64,000 nt of DNA. Source: UBA1141 sp963665155. GTDB lineage: Bacteria; Chloroflexota; Dehalococcoidia; Lucifugimonadales; UBA3495. The stretch covers positions 1,116,001-1,180,000 of the forward strand of contig CAXXFI010000002.1 of assembly GCA_963665155.2 (NCBI GenBank), read 5' to 3'. Under the pieces are notes generated by a model. The model was not told the origin of the DNA. It did no database searches and worked only from the letters and a program-made list of their open reading frames with translations. The translations under genes and the position numbers were made by a program. Below are positions 18,131 to 27,372 of this stretch, one piece after another. Positions within the stretch are counted from its first letter, which is position 1, and the number at the start of each line of letters is the position of its first letter.

Positions 18131-19588
18131 TATTACAACGTCAGTTAGTTTGATAGGATGACTGTGTAGCTGGAGAGGGAATAGGCAGGTGAGGTGGGGA
18201 TGTGGATGCGGCAGCTTTCGAGCAGGTGTACGGGTCATTTCGGGATTTTCACGCTTACTTCGCGCCGCTGTTTGGCCGCCGGGAGACGCGGGAGCACAGC
18301 GGTCATTATCTCCAGGCCCTGCTGGTACAGTCTGGGGAGCGGCGCAACGCTGAGAACCTGTCGGAGACGGTTCCGGGGTCAGCCCGAGGGATGCAGCGGT
18401 TTCTCACCGATTCTCCCTGGGACGATGAGGTGATTATAGGACGGCTGCAGGAGTACCTGGGAACCCGGCTGGAGCATCCGGAAGGGGTGTGGGTGCTGGA
18501 CGGCAGCGACTTTCCCAAGCAGGGGAGGAAGTCGGTGGGAGTGGCCCGGCAGTACTGCGGGAGGCTGGGGAAGGTGGCCAACTGCCAGGCGGGGATGTTC
18601 CTGGCCTATGTCAGCCCGTTGGGACGGGCATTGGTGGACAAGGGGCTGTATCTGCCCGAGAGTTGGACCTCGGACAAAGACCGGTGTGAGGCGGCGGGTG
18701 TGCCGGAGGATAGGCAGGGCTACCGGTCCAAGACGGAGTTGGCCTTGGAGATGGTGGGGCGGGCGCAGGAGCGGGGCCACCTGAAGGCTGGATGGGTCGC
18801 GGCGGACGACGCCTTCGGGATGTCGCCGTCCTTCCGGGAGGGCCTGGCGGCCTTGGGGATGTGGTACGTGCTGGACGTTCCGTCCGGCTTTACGGTGTGG
18901 CCGCCGGAGCCTGCCTGGACCAGTGCGGAGTATCAGGGATTCGGGCGTCCCCGCAAACCCAGGCTGCGAGACGGTCAGCGCCGGACCATGGAGCAGCGCA
19001 GCGACGAGTTGCCGGAGGAGGCCTGGCGTGAGATTACGGTGGCCGAGGGAAGCCAGGGGCCACGCAGCTACCTTTTCAGCGCCCAGAGGGTGCGACCGAC
19101 CAGCAGGCGCAAGCCTGGCGAAATCCACTGGGCCGTCTACCGCCGGAACCGGGACGGCAGCGAACCCCGCTACTACCTGTCCAATGCTCCGGAGGATACC
19201 CCGTTGGAGACCCTGGCACACGTGGGAGGCTCCCGTTGGCGTATAGAAACGGAGTTTGAGACGGAGAAAAGCGACGTAGGCCTGGACGAGTACGAGACCC
19301 GCACCTGGGCTGGCTGGCATCACCACGTGGCCCTGTGCCTGCTGGGCGGAGCTTTTCTGCTGAGCCTGCAACAGGCTTGGGGGGAAAAAGATGCCCCGGA
19401 TCACGAGGCCGCAGGTCTACCGGATGGTGCGGGAAATGCTGCCCCGGGAACGGTTCGGGCCAACCGAGTTGCTGCGGTGGCTTGAGGATACGCAGGACAG
19501 TAACGAACGGGCCAAACGCTCCCATGCCAAGCGCCGCGCCGCCATGCGGGCATCACCCCACATCCCTCCCTGAACTGACGTTGTAATA
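18131..19588 (+). mobile_element. IS701-family element
   Basis: 1458 bp with inverted ends TATTACAACGTCAGTT (left) and the complement ending at 19588. The 4-bp duplication CTAG is at 18127-18130 and 19589-19592, matching the YTAR target of IS701. It sits exactly after the cupin stop codon. Confidence 0.9.
18202..19573 (+). pseudogene. IS701-family transposase, one frameshift near the C-terminus
   Basis: The main frame (18202-19485) carries the IS701 DDE domain. The first Asp is in GVWVLDGSDFPKQGRKSVGVARQYCG, the second in AGWVAADDAFGMS, and the Glu region is WRIETEFETEKSDVGLDEYETRTWAGWHHHVAL. After LLSLQQAWGEK the frame should continue MPRITRPQVYRMVREMLPRE, RFGPTELLRWLEDTQDSNER, but this lies in the +1 frame from 19391 to 19573. 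The switch falls in GGGGAAAAAGATG (19381-19393). The catalytic residues are all upstream, so partial activity is possible. Either an indel in the G/A run or a sequencing error. Confidence 0.85.
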
Positions 19589-19669
19589 CTAGTACTGCGT
19601 CCGCATATTTGACTAATTTAAGGAAATGTACAATGTAGGCATTCTGGTAATTGCGGGGAGGTGTGGGGA

Positions 19670-20677
19670 ATGCCTGCTAAACAATACCTTGTGAACTTGA
19701 CCCAAGAGGATAAGGCCGATGAAGGGACTACCGACCAGCAGATTGCTGAAGCTGTTATGGTAGGTCCCTCCACGGTCAGCCGGGTGCGGCAGCGTTTCGT
19801 GGAAGGAGGGTTGGAACGTGCCCTCAATGACCGGCCACGGCCTGGAAAACGGCGCAAACTTGATGGGAAGCAAGAAGCCCACTTGGTGGCCGTGGCCTGT
19901 AGTTCGGCCCCCGCGGGGCACACCCCCTGGACCTTGCGATTGCTCGCCGACCAAGTGGTGAAGCTGGAATTCACCGACTCCATTTGCCGGGAGACGGTCC
20001 GGCAGGTACTGAAAAAAACGAACTTAAGCCGTGGACGAAGAAGGAATGGTGCATACCTGAGGTAAGCGCCGAATTCGTAGCTGCCATGGAGGACGTGCTG
20101 GACCTCTACGGGGAACCCTATGACCCTAAACGCCCCGTAGTCTGTTTCGACGAAACCTCCAAGCAGTTGGTAGCGGAAAAGAGGTCTCCCCTACCGGCCA
20201 AGGCGGGACGGCGGGAGCGATTTGATTACGAGTACAGGCGCAATGGAACCCGGAACCTGTTTATGTTGTGTGAGCCATTGGCGGGCTGGCGGCACCTGGC
20301 GGTGACCGAGCGTCGTACCATCGAAAGACTTCGGTCATCAGATGCGCTGGTTGGTGGATACAGCTTACCCTGAAGTAGAGAGGATTAGAGTGGTGCTGGA
20401 CAACCTGAACACCCATAGACCCGCCTCCCTGTACCAGGCCTTCGAGCCTAAAGAGGCCAGAGGGATAATCAGACGACTGGAGTTTCAGTATACTCCCAAG
20501 CATGGAAGCTGGCTCAATATGGCAGAGATTGAGCGCAGCGTATTCGGCAAACAATGTTTGAATCGTCGCATTGGCGATGAAGAAGTCCTCAAACGGGAAA
20601 TTGCCGCATTGGAATCCGAACGAAACCAGGCCGAGGCAACCATCGACTGGAGGTTCTCTACCGTGGACGCCCGATAA
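19670..20677 (+). pseudogene. IS630-family transposase, deleted and frameshifted
   Basis: Starts MPAKQYLVNLTQE and jumps to DKADEGTTDQQIAEAVMVGPSTVSRVRQRFVEGG; about 30 residues usually found between are missing. The next parts lie in other frames: KPWTKKEWCIPEVSAEFVAAMEDVLDLY with VVCFDETSKQLV (first Asp), then VVLDNLNTHRPASLY (second Asp) and PKHGSWLNMAEIERSVFGKQCL (Glu). Frame changes fall near 20015 and 20335. Not functional. Confidence 0.85.
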
Positions 20678-20984
20678 AAGCTTCAGCATATCTATCCGTC
20701 GGTTTCAACTGGATGAGGTACTAGTCGACCTGCCAGCGCACAGCCTATTGATTCTGCAACCGAATCTTCGCTTGAATAAACGCCTGATTTTATGATGGAG
20801 GTGAAGTCATGCCATTCTGGGGAAACGAACCCAAGAACCCGCCTTGGAGCCGGAGCGGCCTATCTGCCATGCGCTCTCTGGTGATTGGGATGAGGCGGCC
20901 AGAGTTGAGCTGTCGTTGCCGGAATCTGGCGCATGCAGCAGCGGTTTGTCCGCAGATGACGATACTGTCGCTGCCGCTTGTTGC

Positions 20985-21509
20985 GGAGCCCCTCTGGCCC
21001 CCGAATGGACGGAATGGCTTTCACCAAGGGTAGCAACTGAGTTACATCATGACGGTTAGCGCCCGTCAAGATGGCGGCCAGAGGGATCCCTTGGGCGTCG
21101 GTAATCAGGTGGTGCTTGCTCCCCGGCTTGCGCCGGTCAGTGAGATTGGGCCCAGTTTCCCCCCTCCGCCAACCGCCCGGATGGAGGCGCTATCCACCAC
21201 GGCTCGAGACCAGTCAATCTGGTCGGCTTCTCGCAGTTTGGCCAGAAACATTTCTTGAAGGTTTTGCCAAACTCCAACTTCCTGCCAGTCTCGAAGACGA
21301 CGCCAGCAGGTCATCCCCGAGCCACACCCCATCTCCTGGGTCAACATCTCCCAGGGAATGCCACTCTTCAGGACGAACAAGATGCCGGTCAGTGCCCGAC
21401 GGTTCTGCAGGCGCTTTCGGCCAGGGTAGCGCCATCGTCTGGGCCTTGGTACCGGCAATAAGGGTTGGATCAATTTCCATAGTTCATCATCTACCAGTGG
21501 TTTCGGCAT
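20985..21509 (-). pseudogene. IS5-family transposase copy 2, truncated
   Basis: MPKPLVDDELWKLIQPLLPVPRPRRWRY starts at 21509 after GAGGAGGGGAGG. It matches copy 1 through WRRLRDWQEVGVWQNL and VVDSASIRAVGGGG. A frameshift near 21125 is followed by ITDAQGIPLAAILTGANRHD VTQLLPLVKAIPSIRG, after which similarity stops at about 20985. The second Asp and the Glu motif are absent. Flanking sequence at 21527-21560 (CTAACAGGGGTAGGTATTC) is probably the outer end of the element. Confidence 0.82.
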
Positions 21510-21589
21510 CAGCCTCCCCTCCTCACAAGCTAACAGGGGTAGGTATTCTTTATAAGGGGACTTTCTGGCGGCCATTATGATTAATGATT

Positions 21590-22750
21590 CGCAGTGTCGG
21601 CGGGGGAACAGGCCACAACTCTGGAGCAAGCCAGAGGCATTGCCACGGGCGGCCTTTCAGCAACTGCCTGAGCATGGTACTGTGCCCCTGCAGGAATACG
21701 CTGGCTTGACTGGGCCAAGGGCGGATCATCTGGGTAGGGAGCGTATGCGCAGCCGCGCCGGAGGCGGACCCCGAAGGCTAGCATCCTCTACGCGGGTGCC
21801 GTAGGCCATAACCCAGGCCATCGCGCCAGCACCAGCCAATGCCGCCCTGCTCTAACCGGGTCCGTCCGCCGGGTGTGTTCCCTCTGCCAGCCAACGCCTT
21901 TCAGGGCGCGGAAGCCCAATTCGATCCAGACCCGCGGACCGTACGAACAAAAGCCGATGCTCTCCGGTGGCAAGTCGGTCAGCAAAATCCAAGGCTGGAC
22001 TTGGTCATCCCCCCAAACATAACCAAGACCCCACTGTGACGCAATTTAGGGCTGTAGAAAGCAGTACCGGTTCCTACCCAGCCGTGGCCTGCCCCTGGCA
22101 CCAAGGCGCGGGCGGGCATGCGACAGCCTCCTTGGGGTTGGAAAGGGCGTCGCTCCTGATCGGCATCAGAGGGTGCCAACCCAAGGACCGTATCTGTTTC
22201 CAAAGACGGGGGCTCCACAAACCACGGTCGGTCAGCAACAATACCGTCATGTTCTTTGGGACCGCTGGCCCCAACTAGGACAGCAAGTCCAGTGTCGGAG
22301 CTATCCACGGGCCAGGCCGGTTACGGGGCAAGATATGCCGTGCCACTGGGATGGCGCTACCCCGGTAGAGCACACTGATCACCACTGCGCTCAAACGGTC
22401 ACGATGGGTGTGGCGTTAATGGCCAAAGCCAATTGATTCCCAGTCCACCAACTCAGCAACCACCGAAGCAACGGCGCAAAGCAAAACCTTATCTCCAGTT
22501 GGGTTTGGCAGGGCGAGGCTTTATCTTTGCCATCGTAAAGCCACTCTCTGAGGTATTGCCGCGGGGAGTGCCATCTGCCAATAGCCAACAAGGCCGCGAT
22601 AACCGCATTTTGGCAACTGCCGTGGCCCAGAATGCTCCCGAATACCCGAAGGGCGAGACCCGGTTGTTGCGCCAGCCAGAGGCCGGGGAAATGATATTCA
22701 ATAGGCGGACGCATCTGATAAAGGAAAGCGCATGAGCCACCACCCCTCAT
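21590..22750 (-). pseudogene. IS4-like DDE transposase, heavily decayed
   Basis: Scattered minus-strand frames form one transposase. They read LLAIGRWHSPRQYLREWLYDGKDKASP and LLRWLLSWWTGNQLALAINATP (where the first catalytic Asp would be, now Asn), then LLLTDRGLWSPRLWKQIRSLGWHPLMPIR with the second Asp. The end is GPRVWIELGFRALKGVGWQRE with the Glu. At least three frame changes separate them. This is the oldest-looking insertion here. Confidence 0.7.
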
Positions 22751-22799
22751 CCCGGTTGTTCGCCACTCCTAGGATGACGGGAAGACACTGCGCTTTCCT

Positions 22800-22921
22800 A
22801 GACGTTTTTATACGAGTGTTAGACCTTATCTACCCCTGTTAGCTCCTCACAAGGGGAAGATCACGCCAATGGGCCATTAGCGCCAAGATTAACTCAGTTC
22901 AGTTTGTTTGGAGTTCTTAGA
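22800..22921. repeat. Uninterrupted relative of the IS1182 copy A target region
   Basis: Read on the minus strand, this segment runs TCTAAGAACTCC...AACTGAGTTAATC directly into TTGGCGCTA...ATCTTCCCC...GTGAGG. The same string at 5898-5932 and 7903-7950 is split by IS1182 copy A. It thus records the pre-insertion site. Nearby TACCCCTGTTAGCT (22831-22844) recurs next to IS5 copy 2. Confidence 0.7.
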
Positions 22922-23626
22922 ATGAAATGGTCATTCGGCAAGGCCGATTGGAAACCTTCGTCTTGACCTAGAGGTCTGGCCGGAAAGCCATTGGCCGGGT
23001 TTCGCGCTACGCCAAGCAGACGTATTCCAGTCTTATACGGTATAATAGTATATGTAATACGTTTCAATAACCAACTGTTACTTCGATAATCGACGTTAAG
23101 AAAACGACGGCTTGGGGAGAATCGGGGTTTCCGTCCGAGTTTCTAGGTGAACATCGTTTCAAGAAGGGACTTAGTCTTGTCAGCCTGATTCGTATAAATA
23201 TAGATTTCCTGTACGGAAGTGCTCCCTCTAATCGTGAGTTTCCAACCCCCTACAATCGGAATAATTTAATTATTCTTGGTCCTTTACTCTTGCCGACCCG
23301 CTTTATTACTCCCAAAGATATCTTGTTGACCTCAGACAATTTCTCCGCTGCTTCAACAATGGAAAAAGCTGCGTCTGTCAAATTTGTATGGCTGGTGGTA
23401 ATTTTCCCGCTGCTCTTATGATTTGGCAAGAATGAAGTCCTGTATTTGATACTTCGTTAGATGTGTTGATGGAACGCCGTAGTTTACAAGCCAAGATGAC
23501 CTGCAGTGCCCCCCAACGCTGGGGATGGGGCACACGTCTCATTGTCATCCTGCCGTAGCGCGAAACTGATTTGGGTCGATTTTCCTTCCAGTCGTATATG
23601 CCACCACCAGCACTCAAAGGGAGACT
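22922..23626. other. Non-coding stretch, no gene supported
   Basis: About 700 bases with AT-rich patches. The 79-codon minus ORF at 23378-23617 has no family signature. A weak resemblance of 23160-23210 to 3365-3420 (TCAGCCTGATTCGT) may be a shared transposon relic. Confidence 0.35.
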
Positions 23627-23791
23627 ATGAAATCCCTCAACCCATTTCCAAATGGGGGTAGGGAGTATGTGGAAATGATTGAGTTGGTGCGGGCCGAGAT
23701 GTCCGATCGGCCCACACTATTGTTTCATAGTATCTCGGCGACTCTGTCAATCTCTGTAGATCGCCTGACTCTTTTACGTGTTGAGCGGTAG
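23627..23791 (+). CDS. Possible small protein of 54 residues, unknown
   Basis: ATG 23627 follows AAAGGGAG at good spacing. The product reads MKSLNPFPNGGREYVEMIEL and continues VRAEMSDRPTLLFHSIS. No known family; no signal or membrane segment. It could also be the start of a lost longer gene. Listed because the ribosome site is good and no overlapping gene exists. Confidence 0.3.
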   Translation: MKSLNPFPNGGREYVEMIELVRAEMSDRPTLLFHSISATLSISVDRLTLLRVER

Positions 23792-23916
23792 GACGTCCGG
23801 TAGTGGTTTGGGGTTCTGGCTCAGGTTAGGGCATAGCTGCTCGTGGCTTTCTGAGCTTTTGTACTACAGCATCCAGGCTGAAGAATGACAGACCACTACC
23901 TGTTTCGTGGCATGGC

Positions 23917-24810
23917 CTAATCGCGAGTTGCCCGAATCTCTATTCCCGAAGACTCTTCCTGCAGGCGAACCGCTATCGTTCGGTCACTCTCGCTCCAACC
24001 GCGGTTCATAGCATGCATCATGATCTGTTCTACCAGGTTCGCCACCGGCATAGGCACACCGCTCTGCCGGCCTAGGTCTGTTGCTAGTCCTATGTCCTTG
24101 CGGGCTAGGTCCAGGGTAAAGACTGGCGGGTCGAACCGTCCCTGGAAAACTGTGGTCAGGCGTTCGGCGATTGCGCCCACTGGGCCACGGCTCCCGGAGT
24201 CCAAAAGGGCAGGAAGCTCGACGCCTGCCTTAATGCCAAGCGCCAGAGCCTCGGCGACCACCTGCTGCATTGCAATGGTGGTCATATTTTGGACGAGCTT
24301 GCAGACGTTAGCCGATCCTAGTCTTCCTGTGTAGACCACTTTGTCGGCGAAGGCGTCAAGGATTAGATGCAGTCGGTCGAATATTTTCCGTTCCCCGCCT
24401 GCCATCACGATCACGCCTCTGTCCAGTGCGTCCAGAGGGCTGCTCAATACTGGGGTATCCATGACGTGAGCTCCCTTCTGTTTGAAGAGTGGCTCGAGGC
24501 TCCGGATAAGATCCGGGCCACATGTGGACATGTCCATGTAGATTCCACCTGGCCGGATCCCTTCTAGTATCCCTTCAGGGCCTTTCACCACCTGTTCGAC
24601 AACTTGGGGCCTCGGTAAACAGGTTGCGACAACATCGCTGAGCTGCGCAACCTCCGCCGCAGACCCGACGAGTCGTGCACCACCATCCAGCAATGGCCCA
24701 GTCGCTTCCTCCCGGGCGTCATAGACTACCATCGAGTAACCTGCTTTCTGTATGTTCACTGCCATTGGTGTACCCATCTTGCCCATGCCTATGAACCCGA
24801 CCGTCTCCAT
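23917..24810 (-). CDS. Beta-hydroxyacid dehydrogenase (3-hydroxyisobutyrate dehydrogenase-like), copy 1
   Basis: 297 residues from ATG 24810 (METVGFIGMGKMGTPMAVNI); the longer frame to 25029 has no homologous start. The N-terminal Rossmann motif is GxGxxG in GFIGMGKMG. Next come DVVATCLPRPQVVEQV, the substrate-loop region DTPVLSSPLDALDRG and the catalytic-Lys helix VCKLVQNMTT (Lys-x3-Asn). It would oxidise a 3-hydroxy acid with NAD(P), or reduce a semialdehyde. A near-identical gene lies at 38367-39260 in the same orientation. Differences are concentrated in the last 200 bases of the coding sequence. Confidence 0.88.
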   Translation of the reverse strand: METVGFIGMGKMGTPMAVNIQKAGYSMVVYDAREEATGPLLDGGARLVGSAAEVAQLSDVVATCLPRPQVVEQVVKGPEGILEGIRPGGIYMDMSTCGPDLIRSLEPLFKQKGAHVMDTPVLSSPLDALDRGVIVMAGGERKIFDRLHLILDAFADKVVYTGRLGSANVCKLVQNMTTIAMQQVVAEALALGIKAGVELPALLDSGSRGPVGAIAERLTTVFQGRFDPPVFTLDLARKDIGLATDLGRQSGVPMPVANLVEQIMMHAMNRGWSESDRTIAVRLQEESSGIEIRATRD

Positions 24811-25194
24811 ATTCACCCCTCTAAGTTTGGTTTGTTCCAAGAGATTATTACATGACAGCCGCGGACAGCGCCGGTTCACGCCCATTGCCATTAGAGCCGG
24901 TCTACCACCACTGTCCGCGAATAGTGGGATCACGAACGTCAAGCCCTCCAACGCAGTTGTTGGCGCATGCCTACGCTTGCGAGTATTCCGAGATCCAAGA
25001 AACGGCCGCCTGCTGGGATTTGGTGTCACTCAACCGGCGGTCAGGCACCAAGGTCTTAGTCCCTCTGGACCATTAATCCAAGATCTACCATCACCACAGC
25101 GCAGTGATCTAGTGTCACTATTCAGCAACCTGGCCTTTGATTTTTCTCCTTGGGGCTGGCATCCCGTGCTTCCAATAACGCGGTCCCAGGATGT
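24811..25194. other. Intergenic region, no gene supported
   Basis: 384 bases between the dehydrogenase and the lactonase-like gene. The first 40 or so bases upstream of the dehydrogenase start (to about 24855) are shared with copy 2; beyond that the copies diverge, which marks the edge of the duplication. Confidence 0.5.
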
Positions 25195-26217
25195 CTATCC
25201 TGGCAACTCGATGATCGTCACCCAAGACGGAGTGGTTCCCAATGGATTAGTCTCCAGCGGTGTCAACTCTCCGGTACCCTGGTTCACGTTGAAAGTGGCC
25301 ATGCGGCCCGAATCCTGGCCAGCGGAGTACAAAAACTTATCCTGGGGGCCTAGGCAAAATGCGTTGGGCCTCGCCTCGGAGGCGACCCTGCCCGTGGCGG
25401 TCAACTCTCCCGTGGCGGTATCCACCGAGAAACAGGCTATGCTGTCGTGACCGCGGTTGGGAGCGTACAGAAACCTTCCCGATGCGGAGATCTGAATCTG
25501 GGAGCAGGTATTTCTCTCGGTGTAACCTTCCGGCAGGGTGGTTACCGTTTGAAACAACGACAGCGTTCCCGCGGCAGTGTCCAGACGGTAGCCGGATACG
25601 CTGCAGTCCTGTTCGTTGGAAAAGTAGAGGACATCCAGCGAGGGGTGAAAACAAAAGTGGCGCGGGCCCAGAAACTCTTCCGGCTCGACCATGGCAGGCG
25701 AGTTCGGTGTGAGGCGGCCGGTGTTCTCGTCGAACCTGAATTGATAGACGGCGTTGGGTCCGTTGCCAGCAATGTGGGGGACGAATGCGTAGCTGTTGGT
25801 TGCGTCGGTCTGCATTGCGTGAGCCCCGGTCGCCGTGGCTAGCCACTCGATGGGCGCTCCGCCAACCGATCCATCATCTCCAATAGGATGTACCGCCACG
25901 TGTGCGCCTTGGTAATAGGCGGACAACAAAAACCTGCCTTTGCGGTCCGTGTTGACATAGACGGGCCAAGCTTCCAACGGCACGTTCCCATTCTGGGTAA
26001 GCCCGGCGTTGGCTTGGTCGATTTGGAAGCTGTACAACTGGGGCGTCTCCCGGCAACCGGCGTAAAGGAACCTCCGGTCGGGGCTGGTCGCCAGCGTGAA
26101 CGGCCCTCCGGGTACGGTAGTTTCCCCCTGAGGCGTTAGCTTTCCCGTCTCGGGGTCGATGGAATGGACGGAAATCTTGTCATCACCCTGAAGGGCAACG
26201 TACATGTAATAAGCCAT
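25195..26217 (-). CDS. Lactonase-family seven-bladed beta-propeller
   Basis: 340 residues, usual length for the 6-phosphogluconolactonase (YbhE/Pgl) family. It begins MAYYMYVALQGDDKISVHSID, with repeated blades (SPDRRFLYAG, TDRKGRFLLSAYYQGAHVAVHPI, GPRHFCFHPSLDVLYFSNEQDCS, SASGRFLYAPNRGHDSIACFSV). The conserved RHFCFHP and NRGHDSIA sites line the family's active centre. It probably hydrolyses a sugar lactone or similar cyclic ester. AAAGGAGGAAACG precedes the start. It forms a leftward run with the NHL gene 26 bases upstream. Confidence 0.82.
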   Translation of the reverse strand: MAYYMYVALQGDDKISVHSIDPETGKLTPQGETTVPGGPFTLATSPDRRFLYAGCRETPQLYSFQIDQANAGLTQNGNVPLEAWPVYVNTDRKGRFLLSAYYQGAHVAVHPIGDDGSVGGAPIEWLATATGAHAMQTDATNSYAFVPHIAGNGPNAVYQFRFDENTGRLTPNSPAMVEPEEFLGPRHFCFHPSLDVLYFSNEQDCSVSGYRLDTAAGTLSLFQTVTTLPEGYTERNTCSQIQISASGRFLYAPNRGHDSIACFSVDTATGELTATGRVASEARPNAFCLGPQDKFLYSAGQDSGRMATFNVNQGTGELTPLETNPLGTTPSWVTIIELPG

Positions 26218-26243
26218 CGTTTCCTCCTTTCTATCATTGCGGT

Positions 26244-27230
26244 TTATCCAGCGCGAACAAACTTCTGAATGCTTCTGTTCCCTCGGTCGAGGCCAACCCA
26301 GGACTCGCTCACTTCAGCGACATAAATACTACCCTCGGAGTCAATCGCGATTCCGTGGGGGGCGCAAAAAAGGCCTGGTCCCGGCTCGTTGAATACCTTT
26401 CCCTTCAGCATAGGATTGCGGCTGGGAGAGGTTGGTAGTCCCGAACCGATGTTGCTGTCGTTAACCTCTACACCCGTATCTCCCCACCGGGACAGCAAAG
26501 TGCCATCCGGGCTAAGGATGCTGATGCGATGATCTAGCTCTGCCACATAGAAGTTCCCATCGGGGCCCTTCCGAACGCTGTTAGCCAGGTTTAATTCCGT
26601 CCACTCCCCGACAAACTCCCCTTGTGGAGTAAAGATTTGCACTCGGTTGTTGTAGCGGTCCGCTGCGTAGACCTTATCTCCATCCTCGGTATCTATGAAG
26701 ACACTATGGATCGTGTCGAACTCCCCAGGGCCGCTGCCATGGCCGCCCCAGGAGAACTTTAGCTGGCCTTCGGGGTCGAAGCAGTGAATATGTGAATTGC
26801 CATAACCGTCGGAGGCGTAGAAATCTCCGTTTGACGATACGGTAAGGTGGGTCGGACGGTTAAATGGCTGACCGCTCTGCTCTGGGGCGTTGATCAGGGG
26901 TCTTCCAATCGTAAGGAGAAGCTTGCCCTCTTTGGTCCACCGCCGAACGGTGTGGTCACCGGTATCGCTGGTATAGACCGAGCCGTCGGGGCCAATCGTG
27001 ACACTATGAGGGACAACAAAGTCGAATCCAAGATGTCCCCATCCATCAAGATAGTTCCCTCGCTTGTCGAAGATCATGATCGGGGCGTATGGGCCCCGAT
27101 TGAACACATATACGTTATCGTCCCGGTCCACGGCCACATCGGTGACCTCCGTGAAAGGCCACTTCCGGGGGCGCTTGAAGAATCCGTCGGCTACCTGATA
27201 CGTGTGCTTGCCGCTTCCGAAGGTTGTCAT
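26244..27230 (-). CDS. NHL-repeat beta-propeller protein
   Basis: 328 residues with NHL blades: VTDVAVDRDDNVYVFNRG, PHSVTIGPDGSVYTSDTGDHTVRRW, PTHLTVSSNGDFYASDGYGNSHIHCF, IHSVFIDTEDGDKVYAADRYNNRVQIF and PHGIAIDSEGSIYVAEVSES. It resembles the peptidyl-alpha-hydroxyglycine-lyase-like/NHL proteins common in Chloroflexota. No signal peptide is seen. It is only 26 bases from the lactonase gene on the same strand, so the two are probably cotranscribed. Substrate unknown. Confidence 0.82.
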   Translation of the reverse strand: MTTFGSGKHTYQVADGFFKRPRKWPFTEVTDVAVDRDDNVYVFNRGPYAPIMIFDKRGNYLDGWGHLGFDFVVPHSVTIGPDGSVYTSDTGDHTVRRWTKEGKLLLTIGRPLINAPEQSGQPFNRPTHLTVSSNGDFYASDGYGNSHIHCFDPEGQLKFSWGGHGSGPGEFDTIHSVFIDTEDGDKVYAADRYNNRVQIFTPQGEFVGEWTELNLANSVRKGPDGNFYVAELDHRISILSPDGTLLSRWGDTGVEVNDSNIGSGLPTSPSRNPMLKGKVFNEPGPGLFCAPHGIAIDSEGSIYVAEVSESWVGLDRGNRSIQKFVRAG

Positions 27231-27372
27231 TTGTGCGTTATCTCCTTTTCTAACCTGATTCTAATATTGCTGCGCGTTCTAAACGACTGATTCTCATTCT
27301 GTTTAGTAAGGGCATGAGGTAATCCGCATACTTAGTGAGTTAAGAAGCTTTATGTAAGTTTTATTTGGGAAG

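Noticed and set aside
19381..19393. Programmed frameshift in the IS701 transposase at GGGGAAAAAG
   Set aside because: The needed shift is +1, not the -1 expected of an A-run slippery site, and IS701 is not known to use one; an indel is simpler.
18379..19404. 341-residue minus-strand ORF
   Set aside because: Antisense to the IS701 transposase, whose motifs are clear; the shadow product has no family signature.
24811..25029. 73-residue N-terminal extension of dehydrogenase copy 1
   Set aside because: Copy 2 lacks it, it has no signal features, and METVGFIGMG is the family start.
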